Origin: Nitratireductor sp. ZSWI3
Lineage (GTDB): Bacteria; Pseudomonadota; Alphaproteobacteria; Rhizobiales; Rhizobiaceae
Assembly (NCBI RefSeq): GCF_024655565.1
Contig: NZ_JANKOF010000056.1
Location: forward strand, 1-32,318
Reading direction: 5' to 3'
Length of the DNA: 32,318 nt
The position numbers were made by a program, and so were the translations under genes. This document shows, piece after piece, positions 15,589 through 23,674 of the stretch. Every line of letters begins with the position of its first letter. Position 1 is the stretch's first letter. Under the pieces are notes generated by a model. That model had not been told where the DNA came from, did not search any database, and was given only the letters and a program-made list of their open reading frames with translations.

Positions 15589-17690
15589 TAGGCCGCGCGC
15601 ACCCACACCTTTGTGTCGTGAAAGGCCGCCCCGCCATAGGGCGCGACCGCGTCGGCGCCGGTCAGGACGTTGATGCCCTCGCCACGCTCATGGGCGCCGT
15701 TCGGCCAGATGCCCTCGGCGATCACCACACCGCGCCGCACGCCATCGAACAATCTGGCATGCAGCACCACCTCGCCGCGCGGATTGCCGATCTCCACCCG
15801 GTCGCCCTCGGCGAGCCCCAGCATCGCCGCGTCGTCGGGATGCAGCATCAGTTCCGGCCGCCCTTCGCGCTTGATCGAGCCCGGCGTCTCCGAAAAGCTC
15901 GAATTCAGGAAGCTGCGCGCCGGCGAGGTGGCCAGCCGGAACGGATGCTCGGCATCGGCGAGCTCGATCAGCTCGACGTGATCAGGAAACACCGGCAACC
16001 GCTCATGGGCGCCCTGGATGCCGATCGATTCGGGCGGCCGGTTGGGCGCCGGCGTGCCCACCCAGTCGGGGCGGAAGCGGAACTTGCCGTCCGGATGACC
16101 GAAGCCGTGCACGAAATGCGCCGTCTCGAAATCCGGCTGCACGTCGGCCCAGCGTTCGGCCTTGAAACTGTCGAAGGTGCCGAGCCCGCGCCGCCCGAGC
16201 ATCCAGTCGAGATGCTCGCGCGCCGAGAGCCCGAATCCCGGCAGATGCGCCACGCCGAGGCGTTTTGCCAGTTCCTCGACGACGAACAGGTTTTCGCGCG
16301 CCTCGCCCGGCGCCTCGACCAGCTTCGGCCCGAGGATGATGTGCTGGTGGCCGCCGCCGCGATAGATGTCGTCGTGCTCGAGGAACATGGTCGCCGGCAG
16401 CACCACATCGGCGAGCCTGGCCGTGTCGGTCATGAACTGCTCGTGCACGCAGGTGAAGAGATCCTCCCGCAGGAAGCCGCGCTTGACCAGACGCTGCTCC
16501 GGCGCGACGTTGGCCGGGTTGGTGTTCTGGATCAGCATCGCCGTCACCGGCGGGCCACCGTTGAGCGCCTGCCGATCGTTGGTCAGGACACGGCCCACCT
16601 GCGACTGGTCGAGCGAGCGGACCGAGGGGTCGCGGAAGGACTGGCCCTCGATCAGCGACTTGTCGAGCCCGAAGATCGCCGAGTTGGAATGGAAGGCGCC
16701 GCCACCCTCGTACTGCCAGCAGCCCGTGACGGCAGCGACCGACAGCGCCGCGTGCATGTTCACGGCGCCGTTGCGGTTGCGCGTGAAGCCGTAACCGAGG
16801 CGGAAATAGGTGCGCTTGGTCTCGCCGACGAGCCGGGCGAACGCCTCGACCTCATCGACCGCAAGGCCGGTGATCGCTGCCGCCCATTCGGGCGTGCGCG
16901 TCTTCAGATGCGCTTCCAGCCCCTTCGGATCGTCCGTATAGCGCTCGAGGAAAGTGCGGTCGGCCAGGCCGTCGCGGAACAGCACATGCATCACCGCACA
17001 GGCGAGTGCGGCGTCGGTGCCGGGCTTCAGCACGAGGCCGAGGTCGGCCTGCTTCATGGTGGCGTTGTCATAGACATCGATGACGACGATCTTCGCGCCG
17101 CGCTCCTTGCGCGCCTTGACGGCGTGCGTCATCACGTTGACCTGGGTGGCCACCGCATTGGTGCCCCAGATGACGACACAGTCGGATTTCGCCATCTCGC
17201 GCGGATCGGGGCCGCGCAGCGCCCCCGCCCCCATCATCCAGCCGGTCCAGGCCGGATTGGTGCAGATGGTGCCGAAGAAGCCCGAATAACGCCGGGCATG
17301 GCGCAGGCGGTCGATCGAATCGCGCTGCACCAGCCCCATCGTGCCGGCATAGAAATAGGGCCAGACAGTCTCGCTGCCGTGCCTCTCCTCGGCCTTGAGG
17401 AAGGCTTCGGCGACACGGTCGAGCGCGGCCTCCCAGCTGGCTTCCTTCCATTGCCCCTCGCCCTTGGCGCCGGCCCTCACCAGCGGCTTCAGGAGCCGGT
17501 CGGGGTGATGGATGCGCTCGGCGTAGCGGGCGACCTTGGCGCAGATGACGCCGGCGGTGTAGCTGTTGTCCTTGGCGCCGTGGACACGGCCGATGCGGCC
17601 GTCGGCCACCTCGACGTCGAGGGCGCAGGTGGAAGGGCAGTCGTGGGGGCAGGCCGAATGGCCGATGCGGATGCTGGCGTGTGTGTTCAT
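15588..17690 (-). CDS. Molybdopterin oxidoreductase (DMSO reductase superfamily), cytoplasmic
   Basis: The 700-residue protein has an N-terminal [4Fe-4S] motif, CPHDCPSTC then C (pattern C-x3-C-x3-C-x27-C, about residues 14-49). The three molybdopterin domains follow, and the C-terminal MopB-type dinucleotide-binding domain (about 580-700) begins at FRLATSPARSFLNSSF and ends GGAAFHDTKVWV. No Tat signal is present, so it should be cytoplasmic. No partner electron-transfer subunit is adjacent. Where NapA-like enzymes place the Mo-ligating Cys, the segment reads TNPAWTGWMM, so a Thr or no protein ligand is possible. Substrate unknown. The ATG at 17690 is preferred over an extension to 17795 because family members start just before the cluster. 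It is divergent from rlmJ. Confidence 0.9.
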   Translation of the reverse strand: MNTHASIRIGHSACPHDCPSTCALDVEVADGRIGRVHGAKDNSYTAGVICAKVARYAERIHHPDRLLKPLVRAGAKGEGQWKEASWEAALDRVAEAFLKAEERHGSETVWPYFYAGTMGLVQRDSIDRLRHARRYSGFFGTICTNPAWTGWMMGAGALRGPDPREMAKSDCVVIWGTNAVATQVNVMTHAVKARKERGAKIVVIDVYDNATMKQADLGLVLKPGTDAALACAVMHVLFRDGLADRTFLERYTDDPKGLEAHLKTRTPEWAAAITGLAVDEVEAFARLVGETKRTYFRLGYGFTRNRNGAVNMHAALSVAAVTGCWQYEGGGAFHSNSAIFGLDKSLIEGQSFRDPSVRSLDQSQVGRVLTNDRQALNGGPPVTAMLIQNTNPANVAPEQRLVKRGFLREDLFTCVHEQFMTDTARLADVVLPATMFLEHDDIYRGGGHQHIILGPKLVEAPGEARENLFVVEELAKRLGVAHLPGFGLSAREHLDWMLGRRGLGTFDSFKAERWADVQPDFETAHFVHGFGHPDGKFRFRPDWVGTPAPNRPPESIGIQGAHERLPVFPDHVELIELADAEHPFRLATSPARSFLNSSFSETPGSIKREGRPELMLHPDDAAMLGLAEGDRVEIGNPRGEVVLHARLFDGVRRGVVIAEGIWPNGAHERGEGINVLTGADAVAPYGGAAFHDTKVWVRAA

Positions 17691-17793
17691 GGTCGCGACA
17701 CTAGCGATTTTCGGCGCGGGCGAGTAGAGCCAGTTTGATGAAAAGACCTGCTGCCATTCATCATCTGGCGCGATGGGAGCGAAGGACCGGAGC

Positions 17794-18657
17794 ATGAATT
17801 ACCGTCACGCCTATCACGCCGGAAACTTCGCCGATCTGGTCAAGCACGCCGTTCTCGTGCGCATCGTCGAGTATCTGAAGCGCAAGGACAAGGCCTTCCG
17901 CGTCGTCGACACCCATGCCGGCATCGGGGTCTACGACCTTTCCTCGCCGGAGGCGCAGAAGACAGGCGAATGGCGGACGGGCATCGGCCGGCTCGTGGAG
18001 GCGAGGCTCGATCCGCAAACGGCGAATCTTTTGAATCCCTTGCTGGATGCCGTTCGCGCGGTGAATCAGGAAGGCGGCGTCCTGCGCTATCCCGGTTCGC
18101 CGCGCATCGCACGCCATCTGTTGCGCAAGCAGGACCGGCTGACGGCGATCGAACTGCATCCGCAGGACGCCGCGGTGCTGAAGGCGGAATTCGCCGGCGA
18201 CTTCCAGACCCGCGTGATCGAGCTCGACGGCTGGCTGGCGCTCGGCGCGCATCTGCCGCCGAAGGAAAGGCGCGGCCTGGTGCTGATCGACCCGCCCTTC
18301 GAGAAGGAAGGCGAGTTCGAGCGCGTCGTGGCGGGGCTCGAAAAGGCGCATCACCGCTGGCCGGGCGGCCTTTACGCCGTGTGGTACCCGATCAAGGATC
18401 ATCAGGCCGTCGCCCGCTTCCGCGCAGCGCTCGCCGAAAGCGGCATCGCGGACATCGTCGACATCCGCCTGGAGGTGCGCCCGCCCTCGCCCGAGCCGCG
18501 GCTCGACGGTACCGGCGTGATCCTCGTCAACCCGCCCTATGTGCTGGAAGAGGAGATGCGTGTCCTGCTGCCGGCGCTCGCGGACCTGCTGGGCGAGGAT
18601 GGCCGGGGCCGCGCCGCCTTCACGCGCCTGACCGGCGAGGACGGGCGGGCATCCTGA
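17794..18657 (+). CDS. rlmJ: 23S rRNA (adenine(2030)-N6)-methyltransferase RlmJ
   Basis: The 287-residue protein aligns well by eye with E. coli RlmJ. The start is MNYRHAYHAGNFADLVKH, then DTHAGIGVYDLSS, YPGSPRIARHLLRKQDRL, ELHPQD, the catalytic motif IDPPFE, YAVWYPIKD and VILVNPPY. It should methylate A2030 of 23S rRNA with S-adenosylmethionine. The ATG at 17794 matches the family start and has GAAGGACCGGAGC upstream. It is divergent from the molybdopterin oxidoreductase across 103 bases. Confidence 0.95.
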   Translation: MNYRHAYHAGNFADLVKHAVLVRIVEYLKRKDKAFRVVDTHAGIGVYDLSSPEAQKTGEWRTGIGRLVEARLDPQTANLLNPLLDAVRAVNQEGGVLRYPGSPRIARHLLRKQDRLTAIELHPQDAAVLKAEFAGDFQTRVIELDGWLALGAHLPPKERRGLVLIDPPFEKEGEFERVVAGLEKAHHRWPGGLYAVWYPIKDHQAVARFRAALAESGIADIVDIRLEVRPPSPEPRLDGTGVILVNPPYVLEEEMRVLLPALADLLGEDGRGRAAFTRLTGEDGRAS

Positions 18658-18737
18658 GGCGCCGCGTCTTGACCCTTTGCGCCGCGTGGCGCAAAACTCT
18701 GCGCATCGCGCGCTGAATCAATCGGGAGACTTCGCAC

Positions 18738-19178
18738 ATGGCACGCCTTCAGGCACTCGCCGCCGGCCTCGCAGCCTCGCTGGCCGCCACGCTCGCACCG
18801 ATGACGACGGCGGACGCCGCCGATCCGGTGGGCGTCTACACCGCATATGACGGCGTGTGTGCCGACGCGTCCGTGCGCTCGGCGATCCAGAGGAGCTTTC
18901 GCTATCAGGTGACCCATGTGGTCAACCTGCCCGACGTCGACATCGTCGATTTCTACGGTGCGCGCGAGACACGTTTCCGCCCGGCCGGCGTCGACAGCCC
19001 GATCGAGCGGCGCTACTGCCAGGCGACGGCGCGCCTGTCCGACGGGCGTGACCGCACGATCTGGTACCTGATCGAATACGGCCAGGGTTTTGCCGGCATC
19101 GGCAACAATGTCGAGTTCTGCGTTTCCGGCTTCGACCGCTGGAACGTCTATGACGGCCATTGCCGCGTCCTGCGCTAG
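18738..19178 (+). CDS. Secreted four-cysteine protein of unknown function
   Basis: The 146-residue precursor has a clear Sec signal (hydrophobic Ala/Leu-rich core at about 5-22, cleavage probably after ADA near 27). The mature part of about 119 residues carries four cysteines (GVCAD, RYCQA, EFCVS, GHCRV), which could form two disulfides in the periplasm. Two aromatic-rich stretches (TIWYLIEYGQGF and FDRWNVYDGHC) stand out. No family was recognised. GGGAG precedes the ATG. It ends only 16 bases before the RNase T2 gene, so the two are probably one transcription unit and may act together. Confidence 0.75.
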   Translation: MARLQALAAGLAASLAATLAPMTTADAADPVGVYTAYDGVCADASVRSAIQRSFRYQVTHVVNLPDVDIVDFYGARETRFRPAGVDSPIERRYCQATARLSDGRDRTIWYLIEYGQGFAGIGNNVEFCVSGFDRWNVYDGHCRVLR

Positions 19179-19194
19179 CTCCCTGGGACCTTCC

Positions 19195-19857
19195 ATGCGC
19201 ATGATCCGGCGGCTGGCGGCGTGCGCCGCGGCGGCGATGTTTGCCGCCGGCGCGGCGGCCGGGGAGCGTGGCGCGCCGGCCGGTGAATTCGACTTCTACG
19301 TCCTGTCGCTGAGCTGGTCGCCCAGCTATTGCGCCGCCGAAGGCGAAGACGCCAACCGGCAGCAATGCAGCGCCGCGCGCCCCTTTGCCTTCGTGGTGCA
19401 CGGATTGTGGCCGCAATACGAAAAGGGCTATCCCGAACATTGCAGCAGCCGACAGCCGCAGCGCGTTGCCGATGCCCTGGTAACGGCTTATCGCGACATC
19501 ATGCCGTCCGCCGGCCTCGTCGGCCACCAGTGGCGCAAGCACGGCATGTGCTCGGGCCTGAACCAGGAAGATTACTTCGCCCTTGCCCGCAAGGCGCGCG
19601 AGCGGGTCAAGATCCCGCAGGAGTTCGCCCGGCTCGACGCGCCGCTTACGGTGGCGCCGCAGACGGTCGAGACGCTTTTCCGCGACGTCAACCCGGGGCT
19701 CGAGCCGGCCGCCATGGCTGTGACCTGCGACCGCCGCTACCTGCGCGAGGTGCGCATCTGCCTGACGAAGGAGCTTGCCTTCCGCGCCTGTCCGGCGGTG
19801 GACCGCAACGGCTGCCGCAGCGCCGGGGTGCTCATGCCGCCGGCACGCGGCGGATAA
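19195..19857 (+). CDS. Ribonuclease T2 family protein
   Basis: The 220-residue precursor has a signal peptide (about 1-23) and both RNase T2 active-site regions. The first is CAS I FVVHGLWPQY with His69. The second is HQWRKHGMC with His111, Lys115 and His116. In the common form of the second motif (HEWxKHG) a glutamate takes part in catalysis; here position 112 is Gln. Eight cysteines after the signal allow disulfides, fitting a periplasmic or secreted enzyme that cuts RNA to 2',3'-cyclic ends, perhaps for phosphate or nucleoside scavenging. The ATG at 19195 follows TGGGACC; ATG 19201 is an alternative. A bidirectional terminator follows directly. Confidence 0.9.
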   Translation: MRMIRRLAACAAAAMFAAGAAAGERGAPAGEFDFYVLSLSWSPSYCAAEGEDANRQQCSAARPFAFVVHGLWPQYEKGYPEHCSSRQPQRVADALVTAYRDIMPSAGLVGHQWRKHGMCSGLNQEDYFALARKARERVKIPQEFARLDAPLTVAPQTVETLFRDVNPGLEPAAMAVTCDRRYLREVRICLTKELAFRACPAVDRNGCRSAGVLMPPARGG

Positions 19858-19885
19858 AAAAAGCCGGGCGCGAGGCCCGGCTTTT
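19856..19885. terminator. Bidirectional intrinsic terminator
   Basis: GCCGGGC (19863-19869) and GCCCGGC (19875-19881) form a 7-pair stem, with AAAAAAA on the left and TTTT on the right. It can stop both the RNase T2 transcript and the convergent porin transcript, whose stop codon is at 19906. Confidence 0.85.
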
Positions 19886-19905
19886 CCAAAACATCCGATC
19901 GGCGA

Positions 19906-20577
19906 TCAGAACTGCATACCAAGACCGAAGAGGATCTTGTTGCTGCTGTCCTTGACGTCCTGTGCACCGCTGCCGGTGTTGAAGGACTCGCTGCCGAACT
20001 TGGTGTAGCGGTACTCGACGCGGCCGAAGACCTTGTCCGTCAGCTTGGCATCGACACCGGCGCCGGCCGTCCAGCCGAGCATGGTGTTGGTGTCCGAACC
20101 CGCGGCGTCGGAGACCTTCAGGCGCTCCGCCGCACCACCGGCCGTGCCGTAGATGAGCAGGTTTTCGGTGGCCGCGACACCCAGGCGGGCGCGCAGCGTG
20201 CCGTCGACGCCGCCCTTGGATTCGACACCGGCGTTCGAGCCCTTCATGCCGTTGTAACCGACATCGCCTTCGATACCGTAGACGAAGCTGCCGGACTGCC
20301 AGTTCCAGCCGGCAAAGCCGTTGCCGACGAAGCCGTCGGTCTCGATATCGTTGCCCGGAGCGGGCAGGCCGGCCGCGGTCTCACCGGAGAAACCATAGCC
20401 AAGCGCGATACCGGCGTAGCCGCCTTCCCAGCCATTGATCGGCGTGGAAATCACCGGCGCGGCGGGCGGTGCGGGCGGCTGGTCCATCACGACGTCGGCA
20501 GCCTGCGCCGCGCCGGCGATGGAAACGAGCCCAACGGCGGTGGCCGCAGACAGGATGAGGTTCTTACTGGCTTTCAT
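19906..20577 (-). CDS. Outer-membrane beta-barrel protein, Omp25/Omp31-like (copy 1)
   Basis: The 223-residue precursor has a signal peptide ending in AQAADV, then a Pro-rich linker. An eight-strand-type barrel follows: NGWEGGYAGIALGYGF, GFAGWNWQSGSFVYGIEGDVGYNGMK, GTLRARLGVAATENLLIYGTAGGAA, GWTAGAGVDAKLTDKVFGRVEYRYTKFG, and a terminal aromatic FGLGMQF recognised by the BAM machinery. This is the pattern of the Brucella/Rhizobium Omp25/Omp31 family. The ATG is preceded by AAGGAG. A paralogue lies at 21882-22556, with the antiporter gene between them. Confidence 0.92.
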   Translation of the reverse strand: MKASKNLILSAATAVGLVSIAGAAQAADVVMDQPPAPPAAPVISTPINGWEGGYAGIALGYGFSGETAAGLPAPGNDIETDGFVGNGFAGWNWQSGSFVYGIEGDVGYNGMKGSNAGVESKGGVDGTLRARLGVAATENLLIYGTAGGAAERLKVSDAAGSDTNTMLGWTAGAGVDAKLTDKVFGRVEYRYTKFGSESFNTGSGAQDVKDSSNKILFGLGMQF

Positions 20578-20879
20578 GATCCATACTCCTTAAGCCACTT
20601 GCATTTGCAAACGCTGTGGGGCGCCCCTCTGGCCTCATGCACATAAAACGCACCACGCTGGCGACTTGCCCGTCCGCCTTGGGAGGAAACGGCCGGCACA
20701 TCGCATGGCCCTATCTGGGTGCTAAATGAGGCTGAACGTGCCCCAAAAATGGGTCTTTCGGCGGCGCGATTGAGGCGGAAAAATGATGTTGCAAACCGGC
20801 AACAACGGTCTCGTCCAGCTTGGGAACCGGCCCCCGCGTCCCTATATTCGCGGCGCGATTCGAAACCTGGAGATCCTTG
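20578..20879. other. 302-base divergent promoter region, porin/antiporter
   Basis: No gene is seen here. It must hold the promoter and leader of the minus-strand porin and the promoter of the plus-strand antiporter, which share this space. A near-palindrome TTGCATTTGCAA lies about 25 bases upstream of the porin start, and GTTGC-AAACCG-GCAAC lies upstream of the antiporter. Neither is strong enough to call as an operator. Confidence 0.5.
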
Positions 20880-21821
20880 ATGCTGCTCAGCCTTTTCCTC
20901 CTCGCCACAGGTGTGACGCTGCTTTTTCTCGCCGGCGACATCTTCGTTCGAGGCGCTGTGGGGCTGGCTGAAAGCATCGGCGTCTCGCCGCTGATCATCG
21001 GCCTGACCGTCGTCGCGTTCGGCACCTCGGCTCCCGAACTCTTCACCTCGGTGCAGGCGGCCGTGTCCGGGGCGCCGGGCATCGCCATCGGCAACGTCGT
21101 CGGCTCCAACATCGCCAATGTCCTTCTGGTGCTCGGCCTGCCGGCGCTCATCTTTCCCGTGCGCGCGGACGGTGCGGGCCTGCGGCGCAACCTCGCCGCC
21201 ATGCTCGCGGTGACCGGCCTTTTCATGTGGATGCTGTCGAGCGGCGGCATCGGCCGGCTGGACGGGGCGGTCCTGTTTGCGGTGCTGTGCGCCTTCGTCG
21301 CCTGGCAGGTGCACGACGCGCTGACCGGCGCTGTTCCGCCAGACCACGACTTCCACGAAGAGATCGGCCCCGCGCCGCATGACCGCAAACGCGTGCTCGG
21401 CTTCCTGGCCGCCGGCGTGATCGGCCTTCCGATCGCCGCCCAGCTCACCGTGGCCGGCGCCGTGCGCATCGCCGAGACCTTCGGCGTGAGCGACGCGGTG
21501 ATCGGCCTGACCATCGTCGCCGTGGGAACCTCCCTGCCCGAGCTCGCCACCAGCCTGGCGGCCGCCCTCAAGCGTCACTCCACGGTCGCGCTCGGCAACA
21601 TCGTCGGCTCCAACATCTTCAACATCGCCTGCATCATGGGCCTGACCGCGCTCATCTCGCCGATGGCGGTCGATCCGCGCATCATCTCGATCGACATGTG
21701 GGTCATGCTGGCGGCCGGCGTCGCACTGGCACTGCTGGGCTTCGCACGGATCCCCGCGGGCAAGCCGATCGGCGGGGCGATGCTGGCCGGGTTCGCGGGT
21801 TACATCGTGACTGTGTTCTGA
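20880..21821 (+). CDS. Calcium/sodium antiporter (CaCA family, YrbG-like)
   Basis: This 313-residue inner-membrane protein has the inverted pair of alpha repeats that defines the cation/Ca2+ exchanger superfamily. The first is VVAFGTSAPELFTSVQA with GNVVGSNIANVLLVLG. The second is VVAVGTSLPELATSLAA with GNIVGSNIFNIACIMG. The acidic Glu in each PEL motif should coordinate the cation. About ten membrane segments are expected, with a charged cytoplasmic loop near 155-180. The ATG at 20880 has GGAG upstream; an in-frame extension from 20820 lacks homology. Two consecutive hairpins follow its stop codon. Confidence 0.95.
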   Translation: MLLSLFLLATGVTLLFLAGDIFVRGAVGLAESIGVSPLIIGLTVVAFGTSAPELFTSVQAAVSGAPGIAIGNVVGSNIANVLLVLGLPALIFPVRADGAGLRRNLAAMLAVTGLFMWMLSSGGIGRLDGAVLFAVLCAFVAWQVHDALTGAVPPDHDFHEEIGPAPHDRKRVLGFLAAGVIGLPIAAQLTVAGAVRIAETFGVSDAVIGLTIVAVGTSLPELATSLAAALKRHSTVALGNIVGSNIFNIACIMGLTALISPMAVDPRIISIDMWVMLAAGVALALLGFARIPAGKPIGGAMLAGFAGYIVTVF

Positions 21822-21869
21822 GCGAACGGGCGGTTCGCAAGGCAACGCCGGAACAATATCCGGCGTTGC
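21822..21869. terminator. Two hairpins between convergent antiporter and porin genes
   Basis: GCGAAC/GTTCGC (21822-21838) is followed by a perfect 11-pair stem, GCAACGCCGGA (21842-21852) and TCCGGCGTTGC (21859-21869), with loop ACAATA. The location between two convergent genes suits termination, but no T run follows on either strand. Confidence 0.5.
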
Positions 21870-21881
21870 TCCATGGGGCGA

Positions 21882-22556
21882 TCAGAACTTCATGCCGATG
21901 CCGACCTGGATCCTGTTGCTGCCCCAGGACACATCACGGGTGCCGCTACCCCTCGTGAACGTGTTGTTCCCGTTGTCGCCAAGCTTCGTGTAACGATACT
22001 CGACGCGGCCGAAAACATTGTCCGTGAGCTTGGCATCGACGCCGGCGCCGGCCGTCCAGCCGATCATCGTGTTGGTGTCCGACTTGCCGCCCTCGGTCAG
22101 TGTCACGCGACCGGCGGCAAAGCCGGCCGTCGTGTAAAGGAGGAGATCGTCGGTCACCGAGTATCCCAAGCGTCCACGGAGCGAGCCGTCGAGACCACCC
22201 TTTGCCGACACCGGCTCGCCTTTGGTCTTCATCCCGTTATAGCCGAGATCGCCTTCGAGACCATAGACGAAGCCGCCGTTCTGGAAATTCCACCCGGCAA
22301 AGGCACCGCCAAGAGCCCCCTTCGGGGAGAGAACGTTGCTCTGATTGTCCTTATTCTTGCCGGAGAATCCCTTGCCGACCGTGACGCCGGCATAACCACC
22401 TTCCCAGTTCTTGATGGGGGTCGACACCATCACCGGCGAAGTCATCAACACGGGAGAGCGCTCGACCAGATCGGCGGCATGCGCAGACAACGGACCGGCA
22501 ATGGAAAATAATAGTCCGGCGGCACCCTTCGAGAAGACGTTTGAATAAATATTCAT
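21882..22556 (-). CDS. Outer-membrane beta-barrel protein, Omp25/Omp31-like (copy 2)
   Basis: This 224-residue paralogue of the porin at 19906 has a signal peptide ending in SAHAADL, then NWEGGYAGVTVGKGF, GWNFQNGGFVYGLEGDLGYNGMK, GSLRGRLGYSVTDDLLLYTTAG, GWTAGAGVDAKLTDNVFGRVEYRYTKLG, and a terminal VGIGMKF. It is more Lys/Asn-rich than copy 1. The ATG at 22556 has GGGA upstream; longer starts at 22568 and 22637 lack ribosome sites and give a cysteine-rich extension unlike a signal. The upstream region is strongly AT-rich, unlike that of copy 1, so the two copies are probably expressed under different conditions. Confidence 0.9.
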   Translation of the reverse strand: MNIYSNVFSKGAAGLLFSIAGPLSAHAADLVERSPVLMTSPVMVSTPIKNWEGGYAGVTVGKGFSGKNKDNQSNVLSPKGALGGAFAGWNFQNGGFVYGLEGDLGYNGMKTKGEPVSAKGGLDGSLRGRLGYSVTDDLLLYTTAGFAAGRVTLTEGGKSDTNTMIGWTAGAGVDAKLTDNVFGRVEYRYTKLGDNGNNTFTRGSGTRDVSWGSNRIQVGIGMKF

Positions 22557-22909
22557 TTTATATCCCATGATAATAATGAAATTGCAGCACAATATCACAC
22601 AACAAACAGACTTATCGTGCCGCACCGACGGCTTCATTTAATATTATGTCCGAATTAAGTCGCAAATTTTTCTTTGATTACGATGTATATTTTTAACAAT
22701 CGATACCATTAAACTCGTTTTCCCGCGCACAGAAAGCCCAACTGAGAAGATACCGTGTAAGGGAACGCGAAGCGGTCATGTCAGCAGGGTCGCGGCCGGC
22801 CGGGACACGGACTTGGACCGATGCCGCAATCGGCTTACATGGGAACATGGGCTTTGCGGGGCTCGCGGAACTGGAATTCGCGGGTCTCACGGTTTAGGCA
22901 TGAAACACC
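22557..22909. other. 353-base AT-rich to mixed intergenic region
   Basis: No gene is seen. Bases about 22557-22725 are by eye the most AT-rich run of the window, with many T and A tracts, and should carry the promoter and long leader of porin copy 2. Bases 22726-22909 return to the local high GC and should hold the promoter of the pterin-reductase/uvrC operon. Confidence 0.5.
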
Positions 22910-23674
22910 ATGGTCGAGTTTCACAGGAATGCGCTCATCACAGGAGGCGCGCGCCGGATCGGCGCCGCGATCGCCCGCGATCTCGCCGCGCACGGTTTCG
23001 CGGTCGCCATCCATTGCGGCAAGTCGCGAGGGGAAGCGGACGCACTGGCGCGTGAGATCACCGGCGCCGGGGGGAAGGCGGTCGTCGTGCAGGCGGATCT
23101 GGCCGACGGCGCGCAGGCCTCAACGCTCGTCGAGCGCACCGCCGGCCTCCTCGGCGTGCCGCACATCGTCGTCAACAACGCCTCGGTCTTCGATGATGAT
23201 TCGGCGACCGACTTCGACGATGCGGTGTGGGACCGGCACTTCGCCGTGCATCTCAAGGCGCCGGCGCTGATCGCCCGCTCCCTTGCCGCCGCCCTGCCGG
23301 CGGGCGGCGAAGCGCTGGTCGTCAACATGATCGACCAGCGCGTCTGGCGGCCCAACCCTCGCTTTTTCAGTTACACGCTTTCCAAGTCGGCTCTGTGGAC
23401 GGCGACACGCACCATGGCCCAGGCTCTCGGCCCGGCCATCCGCGTCAACGCCATCGGGCCAGGGCCGACGCTGCCGAACCAGCGCCAGGAACAGGCCGAT
23501 TTCGAGCGCCAGATCGACGCGCTGATCCTGAAACGGGGGCCGGACCTCAGCGAATTCGGTAAAACCGTACGCTATCTGTGGGAAGCCCGCTCGGTGACCG
23601 GGCAGATGATCGCGCTCGACGGCGGCCAGCATCTGGCATGGGAAACGCCCGACGTGGCGGGGATACCCGAATGA
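22910..23674 (+). CDS. SDR oxidoreductase, FolM/PTR1-type pterin reductase
   Basis: This 254-residue short-chain dehydrogenase carries the NADPH motif [11 protein letters not shown] near the N-terminus and NNAS at about 89. The active site is YxxxK in FSYTLSK, with Asp (in MIDQR) 13 residues before the Tyr. Ordinary SDRs have Ser there; Asp is diagnostic of pteridine reductase PTR1 and dihydromonapterin reductase FolM. The ending [14 protein letters not shown] also resembles E. coli FolM. It should reduce a dihydropterin such as dihydromonapterin or dihydrofolate. The ATG at 22910 has only a weak ribosome site. The stop overlaps uvrC (ATGA), so it leads the uvrC operon. Confidence 0.85.
   Translation: MVEFHRNALITGGARRIGAAIARDLAAHGFAVAIHCGKSRGEADALAREITGAGGKAVVVQADLADGAQASTLVERTAGLLGVPHIVVNNASVFDDDSATDFDDAVWDRHFAVHLKAPALIARSLAAALPAGGEALVVNMIDQRVWRPNPRFFSYTLSKSALWTATRTMAQALGPAIRVNAIGPGPTLPNQRQEQADFERQIDALILKRGPDLSEFGKTVRYLWEARSVTGQMIALDGGQHLAWETPDVAGIPE

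Noticed and set aside
15618-17738. 706-codon plus-strand open frame
   Set aside because: It is the antisense shadow of the molybdopterin oxidoreductase gene; high GC keeps the frame open and the translation is Arg/His/Gly-rich without motifs.
22557-22637. Cys/Ile-rich N-terminal extension of porin copy 2, considered as a leader peptide
   Set aside because: It is in frame with the porin, lacks a ribosome site, and the ATG at 22556 already gives a normal signal peptide.
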